DNA of 64,000 bases from Sphingomonas aurantiaca. Lineage in GTDB: Bacteria; Pseudomonadota; Alphaproteobacteria; Sphingomonadales; Sphingomonadaceae. The stretch's first letter is position 1. The number at the start of each line of letters is the position of its first letter. The DNA is taken from positions 124,001 through 188,000 of the forward strand of contig NZ_QAOG01000005.1 of the NCBI RefSeq assembly GCF_003050705.1, written 5' to 3'. Below are positions 24,804 to 33,900 of the stretch, piece by piece. The notes below the pieces were generated by a model. That model ran no database searches. It saw only the letters and a program-made list of their open reading frames with translations, and was not told where the DNA came from. The position numbers and the translations under genes were made by a program.

Positions 24804-27128
24804 ATGAAGAACCGTTGGTTGCTGGCAGGTGCGGCACTCGCCGCTGGGCTGAACACACCGACCTGGGCGCAGGTCGTTCCGTCCGGGACCGACCCGGCCG
24901 CGAGCGACGCGGCCCGGAACGATCAGGCCGCGGCCCCCGCCCCCGACGGGTCGGTGCCCGGCGAGATCGTCGTGACCGCGCAGAAACGCACCGAACGTCT
25001 CCAGGACGTGCCGGTCGCGGTGTCGGTGATCTCGGGCGACCAGATCGCGGCGCAGGGCGGCGTGAACCTGGAGAGCGCGCAGTATCTCGTCCCCACGCTC
25101 AATTTCCGCAAATCGGGCACGACGATCAATCAGTCGCTGTTCCTGCGCGGTGTCGGCACCTCGACCTTCTCGGTGGCAGGCGAGCCGTCGATCTCGACCG
25201 TCGTCGACGGCGTCGTCTACAGCCGTGCCGGCGAAGCGTTCAGCGACCTGATCGACATCGACCGGATCGAAGTGCTGCGCGGTCCACAGGGCACGCTGTT
25301 CGGCAAGAACACCAGCGCGGGCGTGATCAACATCGTCACCAAGCGCCCCGGCGACGTCCTTGGCGGGTTCGTCGAGGGCGCGTTCTACACCGGCAACGGC
25401 AATGAATATCGCACCCGCGCCGCGCTCGACATTCCGCTGAGCGACACGGTCAAGAGCCGCTTCACCGGCTTCTACGGCAATTATGCGGGCAACATCCGCA
25501 ACATCGCGCACGATAACCGGCGCGTGAACGGCTACGAACATTACGGATTCCGCGGCATGGTCGTCGCCGATGCCACCCCCGACCTCACCTTCACGCTGAT
25601 CGGCGACTATCGCCGGAGCAACGATGATTGCTGCGCCGAGGTCATCGGCACCACGCCGACCACGGGGCTCACCGCCAGCGTCCTGCCCGATCGCAACGGC
25701 AACAAGTCGCGCACCGTCAACCAGGACCTGATCACGCACACCGACGAGAAGAGCTGGGGCGTCTCGCTGCAGGCCGATGCGACGCTCGGCACGCAGACCG
25801 TGACGTATATCGGCTCGTACCGCGAATACGACAACACGGAGATCCGCGACGGCGACTGGCTGCCACGCGCATATGTCGGCGCCAACCAGCTGCACGATTT
25901 CGGGCCGCAGGTCAGCAACACGTTCACGCAGGAAATCCGCGTCGCGTCGCCGTCGAACCAGTTCTTCAGCTATGTCGTCGGCGCCTATTATTCGCGCGCC
26001 TTTACCGAGCGGACGTTCCGCCGCGACGACGTGGTCTGCACCGCGACGCCGACGCCGACCGTGCTCACCCCCTGCTCGACCGCGGGCACGACGGTCACCC
26101 GGCCGACGGGGACCGCGGTGTTCGGATCGACCTTCAAGAACCTCGCCTTTTTCGGGCAGGGCGTGTTCAACCTGACCGATCGCTTCCGCGCGATCGGCGG
26201 CGTGCGCTACACCGCCGACCAGCTCGACGTCTTCCACAGTCGGGTCACCACGCTCGCGGGGCCCGGCATCAACCCGAGCTTCGGTCCGTTCGCGGGCAAG
26301 ACCACCAACACCAACTGGTCGGGCAAGGCCGGGCTGCAGTTCGACGTGGTCCGGGAATCGACCGCCTACGCGACCTATTCGCGCGGGTATAAGGGGCCTG
26401 CGTTCAACGTCTTCTATAATCTGGGCGCGACCGGCACGAACGTGATCGATCCGGAGACCGCGGACAGCTACGAGGTCGGGCTGAAGAACACGCTGTTCGG
26501 CGGCAAGCTGGTCGTGAACCTCGCCGCCTATTACGCGAAATACCATAATTTCCAGGCGAACAACCCGGACGTGGTCGCCGGCGTGCTCGTCACGCGCTTC
26601 ACCAATGCGGGCGACATCTCGACGCGCGGCGGTGAGCTCGACCTGATCGTGCGGCCGGTCCGCGACCTGAACATTTCGGGCGGGCTGGCCTATACCGACG
26701 CGCATGTCGACCAGTTCCGCGTGCCGACCAACGGCGTCACCACCGGCGTCGTGCCTGCGGGTACGCAGCTCGGCTACGCGCCGCGGTGGAAGGGATCGCT
26801 CGGCGCCGACTACCGGATTCGCACCGGCGGCGCGGTCGATTTCACGCTGGGCGCGCAGAGCTCGTACCAGTCCAGCCAGATCTCGCAGTTCGACGCGAGC
26901 GCCGCGATCCGCGCCGCGACGACGATCAAGGCGTATGGCCTGCTCGATCTCTCCGCGGGCATCGTCGATGCCAAGGATGCGTTCAGGATCGTCCTCCAGG
27001 TGAAGAACGTGCTCGACACCAGCTTTGCCTCGTCGATCGTCAGCGGCGGACCCGGCGGCGCCTATCGCTACATCATCCCGCGCGAAGCCGATCGCTACGC
27101 CGGCATCACCGCAAGGCTGAACTTTTGA
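24804..27128 (+). CDS. TonB-dependent outer-membrane receptor
   Basis: Outer-membrane receptor of 774 residues. Signal peptide MKNRWLLAGAALAAGLNTPT ends near WAQ. The plug begins at GEIVVTAQKRTERLQDVPVA and contains LFLRGVGTSTF and LRGPQGTLFGKNTSAGVINI. The barrel ends in AGITARLNF with terminal Phe. AGGAGG lies nine bases before the ATG. The following MFS gene starts inside its stop codon, so outer- and inner-membrane uptake steps are coupled. Neighbouring oxidoreductases and a LacI regulator suggest a carbohydrate or related ligand, not identified. Confidence 0.92.
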   Translation: MKNRWLLAGAALAAGLNTPTWAQVVPSGTDPAASDAARNDQAAAPAPDGSVPGEIVVTAQKRTERLQDVPVAVSVISGDQIAAQGGVNLESAQYLVPTLNFRKSGTTINQSLFLRGVGTSTFSVAGEPSISTVVDGVVYSRAGEAFSDLIDIDRIEVLRGPQGTLFGKNTSAGVINIVTKRPGDVLGGFVEGAFYTGNGNEYRTRAALDIPLSDTVKSRFTGFYGNYAGNIRNIAHDNRRVNGYEHYGFRGMVVADATPDLTFTLIGDYRRSNDDCCAEVIGTTPTTGLTASVLPDRNGNKSRTVNQDLITHTDEKSWGVSLQADATLGTQTVTYIGSYREYDNTEIRDGDWLPRAYVGANQLHDFGPQVSNTFTQEIRVASPSNQFFSYVVGAYYSRAFTERTFRRDDVVCTATPTPTVLTPCSTAGTTVTRPTGTAVFGSTFKNLAFFGQGVFNLTDRFRAIGGVRYTADQLDVFHSRVTTLAGPGINPSFGPFAGKTTNTNWSGKAGLQFDVVRESTAYATYSRGYKGPAFNVFYNLGATGTNVIDPETADSYEVGLKNTLFGGKLVVNLAAYYAKYHNFQANNPDVVAGVLVTRFTNAGDISTRGGELDLIVRPVRDLNISGGLAYTDAHVDQFRVPTNGVTTGVVPAGTQLGYAPRWKGSLGADYRIRTGGAVDFTLGAQSSYQSSQISQFDASAAIRAATTIKAYGLLDLSAGIVDAKDAFRIVLQVKNVLDTSFASSIVSGGPGGAYRYIIPREADRYAGITARLNF

Positions 27129-28351
27129 CGGAAAACCTGCAGGCCCCCTCCCCGGCGCACTCGCGGGCGCGCTGGGGAGTCGTCGCACTCGTCTTCTTCG
27201 CGATCATGCTGAACTATGTCGACCGGCAGATCCTCGCGCTGCTCAAGCCGACACTGGAGACCGAGTTCGCCTGGTCCGATCAGGATTATGGCAACATGGC
27301 GTCGGCGTTCCAGTTCGCCGCCGCGATCGCGTTCCTGGGGACGGGCTGGTTCATCGACCGGGTGGGCCTGCGGATCGGCTTTGCCGCGGGTGTGCTGGTG
27401 TGGAGCCTTGCCGGCATGGCGCACGCCTTCGTCAGCGGGGTGACGGGGTTCATCGGCGCGCGCGTCGTGCTGGGCGCGGCGGAATCGATCGGCACGCCCG
27501 CCGCGGTCAAATCCGCGGCGACCTATTTCGGGCCAAAGGACCGGTCGATCGCACTGGGGATCGGCAACACCGCGCCCAATGTCGGTGCGGTCATCACGCC
27601 GCTCGTCATCCCGGCGCTGGCGCTCGCATTCGGCTGGCGCGCGGCGTTCCTGGTCGCAGGCGGCCTCGGGATCGTCTGGGTCGTCGCATGGTTCGCGTTC
27701 AGGATGCCCGCCGCGATCGCCGAGACGGGTGGGCCTGCACCGATCCGCTGGATCGACCTGTTCCGCGATCGCCGGACGCTCGCGATCGCGGTTGCCAAGG
27801 TGCTGTCGGACCAGGTGTGGTTCTTCATGCTGTCGTGGCTGCCCGACCTGTTCCACCGGCTGTTCGGACTGCAACAGGGCGCAGTGGGGCTGCCAGTTGC
27901 GCTCGTCTACGCGCTGGCGGCCTGTGGCGCGCTGACGGGTGGCTGGCTGCCGACACGGTTGATGGCACGCGGCTGGAGCCTCAATCGCGCGCGCAAGTCG
28001 ACGCTGCTGCTCTATGCGCTGCTCATCCTGCCGGTGCCGATCGTCCTGTCGCTGCACAGCCCGTGGACCGCGGCTTTGGTCCTGGGTCTCGGGCTGTTCG
28101 CGCATCAGGGGTTCTCGACCAACGTGTTCGCGCTGACCACCGACGTGATGCCGGCGCGATCGGTCGGGTCGACGATCGGGATCGCGGCGTTCTGCGGCAA
28201 TATGGGGTCGATCGGGATGATCCAGCTGTCCGCCTGGTCGCTCGGCAACGGGTTCGGCTATGCGCCGATGCTGGCAATCTGCGCGGTCAGCTATCTGCTG
28301 GCGCTGGGGGTCGTCCAGCTGCTCATCCCGCGGATCGAGCCGGCCCGGTAG
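27125..28351 (+). CDS. MFS transporter, anion:cation symporter (ExuT-like) family
   Basis: Inner-membrane carrier of 408 residues with about 12 helices, similar to hexuronate/organic-anion symporters: FFAIMLNYVDRQILALLKPT in helix 1, GIGNTAPNVGAVITPLVIPA in helix 5 and WFFMLSWLPDLFHRLFGL in the second half. TTG 27125 overlaps the TonB stop as TTGA, with AAGG eight bases upstream; longer upstream frames overlap the receptor and are not used. It probably completes transport of whatever the TonB receptor imports. Its 3' end overlaps the convergent LacI gene by 29 bases. Confidence 0.85.
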   Translation: MTENLQAPSPAHSRARWGVVALVFFAIMLNYVDRQILALLKPTLETEFAWSDQDYGNMASAFQFAAAIAFLGTGWFIDRVGLRIGFAAGVLVWSLAGMAHAFVSGVTGFIGARVVLGAAESIGTPAAVKSAATYFGPKDRSIALGIGNTAPNVGAVITPLVIPALALAFGWRAAFLVAGGLGIVWVVAWFAFRMPAAIAETGGPAPIRWIDLFRDRRTLAIAVAKVLSDQVWFFMLSWLPDLFHRLFGLQQGAVGLPVALVYALAACGALTGGWLPTRLMARGWSLNRARKSTLLLYALLILPVPIVLSLHSPWTAALVLGLGLFAHQGFSTNVFALTTDVMPARSVGSTIGIAAFCGNMGSIGMIQLSAWSLGNGFGYAPMLAICAVSYLLALGVVQLLIPRIEPAR

Positions 28352-29330
28352 ACTCGCGGCGGATCAGCTCGAACGGCACGTCGATCCGCTTCACCACGAA
28401 CTCCGGCGCGAGCAGGAGATCGGCCGCGGTGTAGCCGAGCAGTCGCGTCGGCTGGCGGATCGTGGTGAGCGCGGGCCAGACATAGCGCGCGATCGCGTCG
28501 TCGCCGAAACCCGCGATCGACAGCGCGGCGGGCACCGACAGCCCGCGCCGGTGCGCGACGCTGAGCGCGCCCGCCGCCATGTCGTCATTCGACGCGAAGA
28601 TCGCGGTGGGCGGCAGGCGCAGCGCCAGCAGCGCCTCCGTCGCGGCGGCGCCCGACGCGAAATCATAGTCGCCGGGCCGCACCAGGAGGGGATCGAACGC
28701 GATGCCCGCCTCGTCCAGCGCGGCCCGGTATCCAGCCAGCCGCTGCGCGCTGGTGGCATAGCTCGCATGCCCGGTGATGAACCCGATGCGCCGATGCCCG
28801 AGCGCCAGCAGATGCCGCACCATCGCAGCCGCGGCACCGACATTGTCGATGAACACCGACGCGGTCAGATCGAGATCGGTGCCAGGCGACACGCGCACGA
28901 ACCGCACCTTTCGCCGCGCCATCAGCGCGAGCACCTCGGGATAGTCGGTCGCGGGCGGCGTGAGGATCAATCCGTCGACGCCCGATCCGTCGATCAGGCT
29001 CTCGATATCGTCGATCAACCGGTCGGAGTCATGGTCATAGGGCTGTGCCACCATCCGTACGCCGTCGAGCAGACAGCGATCGCGAATGCCCGACTGCATC
29101 TCGTAGACATAATAGGGGCTGGGGTTGTCGCACGCGAGCGCGATCTGGAAGCTGCGGTGCCCGGCGAGCGTCCGTGCGGCCATGTTCGGCCGATATTTCA
29201 GCGTGGCGAACGCCGCGGTCACCCGCGCGCGCGTGGCATCCGAAACGCGGTCCTCATTGTTGAGGACGCGGGACACCGTCTTGATGGACACGCCGGCAAG
29301 CCGAGACACGTCGTTGATCGTTGGCCGCAC
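28323..29330 (-). CDS. LacI-family transcriptional regulator
   Basis: Repressor-type regulator of 335 residues. Helix-turn-helix at 3-25 (TINDVSRLAGVSIKTVSRVL), hinge helix near NMAARTLAGHRS, then a periplasmic-binding-protein-like effector domain (IALACDNPSPYYVYEMQ, GLILTPPATD, GHRRIGFITG, AIFASNDDMAAG). Convergent with the MFS gene and overlapping its last 29 bases. Most likely controls the TonB/MFS/oxidoreductase locus in response to a sugar; ligand unknown. Confidence 0.88.
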   Translation of the reverse strand: MRPTINDVSRLAGVSIKTVSRVLNNEDRVSDATRARVTAAFATLKYRPNMAARTLAGHRSFQIALACDNPSPYYVYEMQSGIRDRCLLDGVRMVAQPYDHDSDRLIDDIESLIDGSGVDGLILTPPATDYPEVLALMARRKVRFVRVSPGTDLDLTASVFIDNVGAAAAMVRHLLALGHRRIGFITGHASYATSAQRLAGYRAALDEAGIAFDPLLVRPGDYDFASGAAATEALLALRLPPTAIFASNDDMAAGALSVAHRRGLSVPAALSIAGFGDDAIARYVWPALTTIRQPTRLLGYTAADLLLAPEFVVKRIDVPFELIRRESTGPARSAG

Positions 29331-29413
29331 GCAGTCCCTCCCCCACCATCACGATGGGGACATTGCGCGACCGCGTCAAAGAAAAGCGGCGACTATCGGC
29401 AACCGCAGATGCG

Positions 29414-30103
29414 CTAGCGGCTCGCGGTGAAATCGCGCCGGACCGCCTCCCGCGACAGCGGCGATGCAGGAAGGACGAACCGCGACGCGGGCAGGTGCGC
29501 CGGGTCGATCCTGCCCAGTTCCATGCCGAGAAACAGCAGCGGCGCTCCCCGAGCGAACAGCGCGACCATGTCGTCCCATCCGCCAGCGTCACCGTACAGG
29601 ATGCGGATCGGCCCGAGCGACGCGCTGAACTGCATTCGCACCGCCACCGCCAGCGTCGTCAGCGCCGGATCGTCGCTCACGACGAGAAAGGGCGGATCGT
29701 CAGGGCCCCGCGCATGCTTGTCGTTCACCATATAGGCCACGCCTTTCCGCCCCCTGATGCTGACCGCGCCGCGCGCCACGAGCCGGACGTCCTTGGCGTG
29801 CGGATCCGGCGACGGCGGATTAGGCTCGGCGGCGAGCTGCTCGAGCATGACCGCGGCAATGTCTTCCTGGCGCATCACCAACGGCCCGTCAGGGCCTGCC
29901 TTGACGTAATAGCTTTGCCCGGCGCGTGTCAGGAAGTAACTCGCGTCGCTGCCGAACCGGGCGCGCACATCGCCGTTGGCGGCGATCTCCATCGTCATGA
30001 TGCTTTGGTCGCCGTCGATGACGTAATGCGCCGTCATGTCGGCAAAAGCGGGATGCGCCCAGGCCAAGGCGACGGCGGCCAGGATCATACTCTTGAACAT
30101 CAT
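29414..30103 (-). CDS. Secreted protein of unknown function
   Basis: Unrecognised protein of 229 residues with a signal peptide (MMFKSMILAAVALAWAHPAFA), so probably periplasmic. The mature part is mixed, with MTAHYVIDGDQSIMTMEIAA suggesting a beta-rich start and no catalytic motif I can name. Of the two adjacent ATGs (30103, 30100), the second has the better spacing from GGAG. The longer open frame upstream lacks a ribosome site. It stands alone between the LacI gene and the ABC transporter genes. The 202 bases upstream to the ABC gene show nothing recognisable. Confidence 0.6.
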   Translation of the reverse strand: MMFKSMILAAVALAWAHPAFADMTAHYVIDGDQSIMTMEIAANGDVRARFGSDASYFLTRAGQSYYVKAGPDGPLVMRQEDIAAVMLEQLAAEPNPPSPDPHAKDVRLVARGAVSIRGRKGVAYMVNDKHARGPDDPPFLVVSDDPALTTLAVAVRMQFSASLGPIRILYGDAGGWDDMVALFARGAPLLFLGMELGRIDPAHLPASRFVLPASPLSREAVRRDFTASR

Positions 30104-30305
30104 CGGGCTCCGTTCGGCGCGATCAGCAGCGCAACGCCCTAGAAAGCGTCCGCTTTCGCCCGCGCCGACCCCGCGCTCGGCCAAATCGACACGCACGCAT
30201 TCCTGCAAGGCGCGCCGCCACCGCTACAGACCGGCGCGGTCATCGTCCATGGACGATGCCCCCCCCTGCGCCTCTACGTAGCGATAGGCGACGACCACCA
30301 CTGCA

Positions 30306-31622
30306 TCACACCGCATCGTCCAGGCTGAACCGGTCCGCGTCTTCGTCATAGGCGAACACCTCGGCATAGCGGCCCCAATGCGTCACCGTGCGCAGCGTCT
30401 CGTCGGCATAGTCCTCCGACATGTGGTCCTCCAGCTCGTCGCGGAACCGGCGTGCGGGGGCGACATGCCCGGCGCGCTCGTCGAGGATGCGGCGGATGTG
30501 CTGCGCGAGCGGCACGTGCGCCAGCAACGCCTGAGCGAACATCGCCTTGCGCGCATCGACATCGGCCTGCGCATAGCGCCGCGCGGTCGGCGTCAGCAGG
30601 ATATCGGCCCCGCGCAATTCGGCGAACCGCAACAACTGGAGCGTCTCGGCCATCGGGAACAGCTCATCGATCTCCAGCTGGAGCTGGTCGGCGAGGTCCG
30701 CCATCGCCGCGCGGCCATCGAACGGACTGGCATCGACCTCCTCGATCAACCCCGCCAGCGCGTTGGTCGAGACGCGCGGCAGCACCATCTGGATGCCGGT
30801 GCCGGGGAACAGCCCGTCACGGACGGGTTCGGCGGGCGCGCGCGCGGTCATCCGCGCATAGATGTCGTCGACCAGCGCGCGGAACGCGGGATCGAGCCGA
30901 TCGCGCGGCTGCGGCAGGTCGACGACGATCTCCGCGGCGACGCGGCCCGGGTTGGACGAGAAGACGAGGATGCGGTCGCACATCAGTACCGCCTCCTCGA
31001 TATTGTGCGTGACGATCAGGATCGACTTGATCGGCATCCGCCCTTCCGCCCACAGATCGAGCAGGTCGGTCCGCAGCGTCTCGGCAGTCAGCACGTCGAG
31101 CGCGGAGAAGGGTTCGTCCATCAACAGCAGCGACGGGTTGACGACGATCGCGCGCGCCAGCCCGACGCGCTGCCGCATCCCGCCCGACAATTCCTTCGGA
31201 TAGGCGTTCTCGAACCCGTCGAGCCCGATGAGGTCGATCGCGGCCAGCGCGCGCGTCCGCCGCTCGTCGGCGGGAACGCGCTGCGCCTCCAGCCCGAGCT
31301 CGACATTCTGGAGCACGGTCAGCCACGGAAACAGCGCGAAGGTCTGGAAGACCATGCTGATCGTGTGCGCGGGCCCGTCCGGGACCTCGGCGAAGCGGAC
31401 GCTACCCTCGTCGGGGCGGATCAACCCCGCGATCGACCGCAGCAACGTCGACTTGCCCGAGCCGGAGCGGCCCAGAAGTCCCACGACCTCGTCCTCGTGC
31501 AGCGTCAGGCTGACATCGTCGAGCACCGGCGCGCCGCCGTCGCCGCGGCCATAGCGGTGGCTGACATGCTCGACCTGGACGAGCGGGCGGCTGGCCGGGG
31601 CGCGGAGAGATGCTGTTGCCAT
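30306..31622 (-). CDS. ABC transporter ATP-binding protein with C-terminal AAA-associated domain
   Basis: ATPase of 438 residues of the nitrate/sulfonate/taurine type. Walker A GLLGRSGSGKSTLLRSIAGL, Q-loop VFQTFALFPWLTVL, signature LSGGMRQRVGLARAIVVNPS, Walker B LLLMDEP and H-loop VTHNIEE are all intact in the first 250 residues. The remaining 190 residues form an added winged-helix-like AAA-associated domain, found only in a subset of these ATPases. ATG 31622 has AAAGGA six bases upstream; ATG 31640, overlapping the permease stop as TGATG, is the alternative. No binding-protein gene is adjacent. Substrate unknown. Confidence 0.85.
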   Translation of the reverse strand: MATASLRAPASRPLVQVEHVSHRYGRGDGGAPVLDDVSLTLHEDEVVGLLGRSGSGKSTLLRSIAGLIRPDEGSVRFAEVPDGPAHTISMVFQTFALFPWLTVLQNVELGLEAQRVPADERRTRALAAIDLIGLDGFENAYPKELSGGMRQRVGLARAIVVNPSLLLMDEPFSALDVLTAETLRTDLLDLWAEGRMPIKSILIVTHNIEEAVLMCDRILVFSSNPGRVAAEIVVDLPQPRDRLDPAFRALVDDIYARMTARAPAEPVRDGLFPGTGIQMVLPRVSTNALAGLIEEVDASPFDGRAAMADLADQLQLEIDELFPMAETLQLLRFAELRGADILLTPTARRYAQADVDARKAMFAQALLAHVPLAQHIRRILDERAGHVAPARRFRDELEDHMSEDYADETLRTVTHWGRYAEVFAYDEDADRFSLDDAV

Positions 31623-31639
31623 GTCTTGTCCTTTCGACA

Positions 31640-33415
31640 TCAGGCGAGCCGGAGGCGGCGCTCGGCAAAGGCGTACATCGGACGCCAGACGAGCCGGTTG
31701 AACGCGATCACGAACATCGACATCACCGCGATGCCGAGCGCGACGCGCGGATAGTCGCCGGCCTCGGTCGCCTTGGCGATGAACGTGCCGAGACCGTGCG
31801 CCTCGACCCGTTGCGTTCCCCAGGACACCGCTTCGGCGACGATGCTCGCATTCCACGATCCGCCCGACGCGGTCAGCGCGCCGGTGACGTAATAGGGAAA
31901 CACGCCCGGCAGCGCGACCTGGCGCCACCATTGCCAGCCGCGCACGCCGAACATGCCAGCCGCCTCGCGCAGATCGGTCGGGATCGCGCTCGCGCCGGCG
32001 ATGACGTTGAACAGGATGTACCACTGCGTGCCCAGGATCATCAGCGGCGACAGCCAGATGTCGGGCGATAGGCGCCAGTGGACGATCGCGATCACTGCGA
32101 ACGGGAACAGGACGTTGGCGGGAAACGCCGCAAGGAACTGCGCGACGGGTTGCAGCCGCTCGGCCCATTTGGGGTTGAGGCCGATCCAGACGCCGATCGG
32201 CACCCAGACGAGGCTGGCGAGCGCGATCAGCACGACGACGCGCAGCATCGTGATGCAGGCGAGCCCGAACACCGCGACTGCATCGCTCACCCGCAGCGTC
32301 GAGAAGACATAGCGCCCCGCCAGCCAGAGCGCGGCCAGCACCGCGACCAGGATCGTCGCCTGCCACAGCCGCTCGAGCACGATGCCGGGCTCGCGAACGC
32401 GGTGCTCGCGCGGGCCGGCGCCGCCGCGATCGAGCGTGAGCAGCAGCTGGCCGAGCGCGGTAACGGGCGCGAACAGCACCGGCAACAGGCGGGTCCGGCG
32501 GAACAGGTCATAGGCCCAGGATCGCGGCCGTTCGGTGCTGGCGGTCTGCTCGAACCGGAACCGGTCCGCCCAGGCGACGACGGGCCGGAAGACCAGCTGG
32601 TCGTACAGCAGGATGACGATCCCCATCGCAACCACCGCCAGCCCGATCGCGCCGAAGTCCTTGCGCGCGATCGCCAGCGCCAGCCAGGATCCGACGCCGG
32701 GTAGCGTCACCGTGGTGTTGCCGACCGTGATCGCCTCCGATGCGACGACGAAGAACCAGCCCCCCGACATCGACATCATCGCGTTCCACACCAGCGACGG
32801 CGTCGCGAACGGCAGGTCCAGCCGCAGGAAGCGGCGCATCGGCGACAGCGCGAAGCCGCGAGTCACCTCGTCCAGATCGGAGGGTACCGAGCGCAGCGAC
32901 TGGTAGAAGCTGAACGCCATGTTCCACGCCTGGCTGGTGAAGATCGCGAAGACCGCCGCCAGTTCGACGCCCAGGATCTGGCCGGGGAACAGCCCCATGA
33001 AGAAGGTGACGGTAAAGGTCAGGAAGCCGAGGATCGGCACCGATTGCAGGATGTCGAGCATCGGCACGATAATCTGCCCCGCGCGCCGGCTGCGCACCGC
33101 AAGCGTGGCGACGACCAGCGTGAAGACCAGGCTCGCCGCGAGCGCGGCGAACATGCGGATCACCGTGCGCAGCGCGTAATAGGGCAGATAGCGCGGATCG
33201 AGCGTCACCGGCTCGATCCGCAGCCGCGACAAGGGCTCGGCGACGCCTTCCGCGCCGCGCACCAGCAGCGCCGCGATCCCGATCAGCAGCACGAGCGCGA
33301 TGACATCGGCCCGGTTGGGCTGCGTCACGCGCAGGATGCGCGAGAACGACCGCACCCGGCCACCCGCCTGCGAACCGGACGCCTGCGACCCCATCGCAAC
33401 CCTGTCAGTCACCAC
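31640..33415 (-). CDS. ABC transporter permease, two fused permease domains
   Basis: Inner-membrane protein of 591 residues containing two complete binding-protein-dependent permease domains in tandem (about 85-275 and 375-585), each with the EAA-like cytoplasmic loop (SDLDEVTRGFALSPMRRFLR, and TDLREAAGMFGVRGWQWWRQ). About twelve hydrophobic helices are seen. It pairs with the ATPase encoded immediately downstream. GTG 33415 is chosen for AAGGA seven bases upstream; ATG 33394 is possible. A single fused polypeptide would form the whole membrane channel. The lack of a periplasmic binding protein gene nearby is notable. Confidence 0.87.
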   Translation of the reverse strand: MVTDRVAMGSQASGSQAGGRVRSFSRILRVTQPNRADVIALVLLIGIAALLVRGAEGVAEPLSRLRIEPVTLDPRYLPYYALRTVIRMFAALAASLVFTLVVATLAVRSRRAGQIIVPMLDILQSVPILGFLTFTVTFFMGLFPGQILGVELAAVFAIFTSQAWNMAFSFYQSLRSVPSDLDEVTRGFALSPMRRFLRLDLPFATPSLVWNAMMSMSGGWFFVVASEAITVGNTTVTLPGVGSWLALAIARKDFGAIGLAVVAMGIVILLYDQLVFRPVVAWADRFRFEQTASTERPRSWAYDLFRRTRLLPVLFAPVTALGQLLLTLDRGGAGPREHRVREPGIVLERLWQATILVAVLAALWLAGRYVFSTLRVSDAVAVFGLACITMLRVVVLIALASLVWVPIGVWIGLNPKWAERLQPVAQFLAAFPANVLFPFAVIAIVHWRLSPDIWLSPLMILGTQWYILFNVIAGASAIPTDLREAAGMFGVRGWQWWRQVALPGVFPYYVTGALTASGGSWNASIVAEAVSWGTQRVEAHGLGTFIAKATEAGDYPRVALGIAVMSMFVIAFNRLVWRPMYAFAERRLRLA

Positions 33416-33469
33416 GCCGTCCTTCTCCGAAGCTGCGGTGCGGTAACGTCGCCGCGTGACACGCGTGCG

Positions 33470-33610
33470 TCATGCCGAGGGCTCGGTCACCGAGCGGCAG
33501 CCGCTCGCCGCCAATCCCCGCAGGATACGGCCGCGGTACAGCGGTGCCGCGGCGATTGCGGCGTGGATGGCGCGATCCTGCTGCATCGCGCGGAACGTAA
33601 GGATGGTCAT
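33470..33610 (-). CDS. Possible small protein, 46 residues
   Basis: A short frame (ATG 33610, start MTILTFRAMQQDRAIHAAIA) has GGAAGAG eight bases upstream and G/C-rich third positions like real genes here. It lies in the 485-base gap between the ABC permease and the metal-sensor gene, upstream of the permease on the same strand. It is basic with no membrane segment. No homologue is recognised; it could be a chance frame in GC-rich DNA. Nothing else codes in the gap. Confidence 0.35.
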   Translation of the reverse strand: MTILTFRAMQQDRAIHAAIAAAPLYRGRILRGLAASGCRSVTEPSA

Positions 33611-33854
33611 CAGGCGTCTCTTCCGGGCTCGTGTGACGAGTCCGGGACCGACGCTCAGCCGGACCGCGCCTGCGATCCCTGAACGGCGTACCCGGACCCG
33701 GGACGTCCAGCGGCGATCGTCAGCAGGGCAAAGCCGCTACTGTCGCCATCGCCGGACAAGGGGGTAGATCGGGGTTTCATGCGCGTCCTGTTCAATGCCG
33801 GTGCCGGGAATCGCGACACCCGCCGACCGCCCTTGGCGGCTCGACGAGGGCCCG

Positions 33855-33875
33855 CTATACCCTAGGGGACTATAG
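33855..33875. promoter_or_regulatory. CsoR/RcnR/FrmR-type operator
   Basis: CTATA at 33855 and TATAG ending at 33875 flank a CCC-TA-GGGG core, the C-tract/G-tract layout bound by the DUF156 (CsoR/RcnR/FrmR) repressors. It stands 25 bases before the start of a gene for exactly such a repressor, so autoregulation is likely. Family site preference is known; binding here is inferred. Confidence 0.6.
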
Positions 33876-33900
33876 ATCAAGGGGGTGCAGTGCGTCGGCC

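Noticed and set aside
24789..27188. 799-codon minus-strand open frame over the second TonB receptor
   Set aside because: Same antisense artefact; the plus-strand receptor has signal peptide, plug and barrel features.
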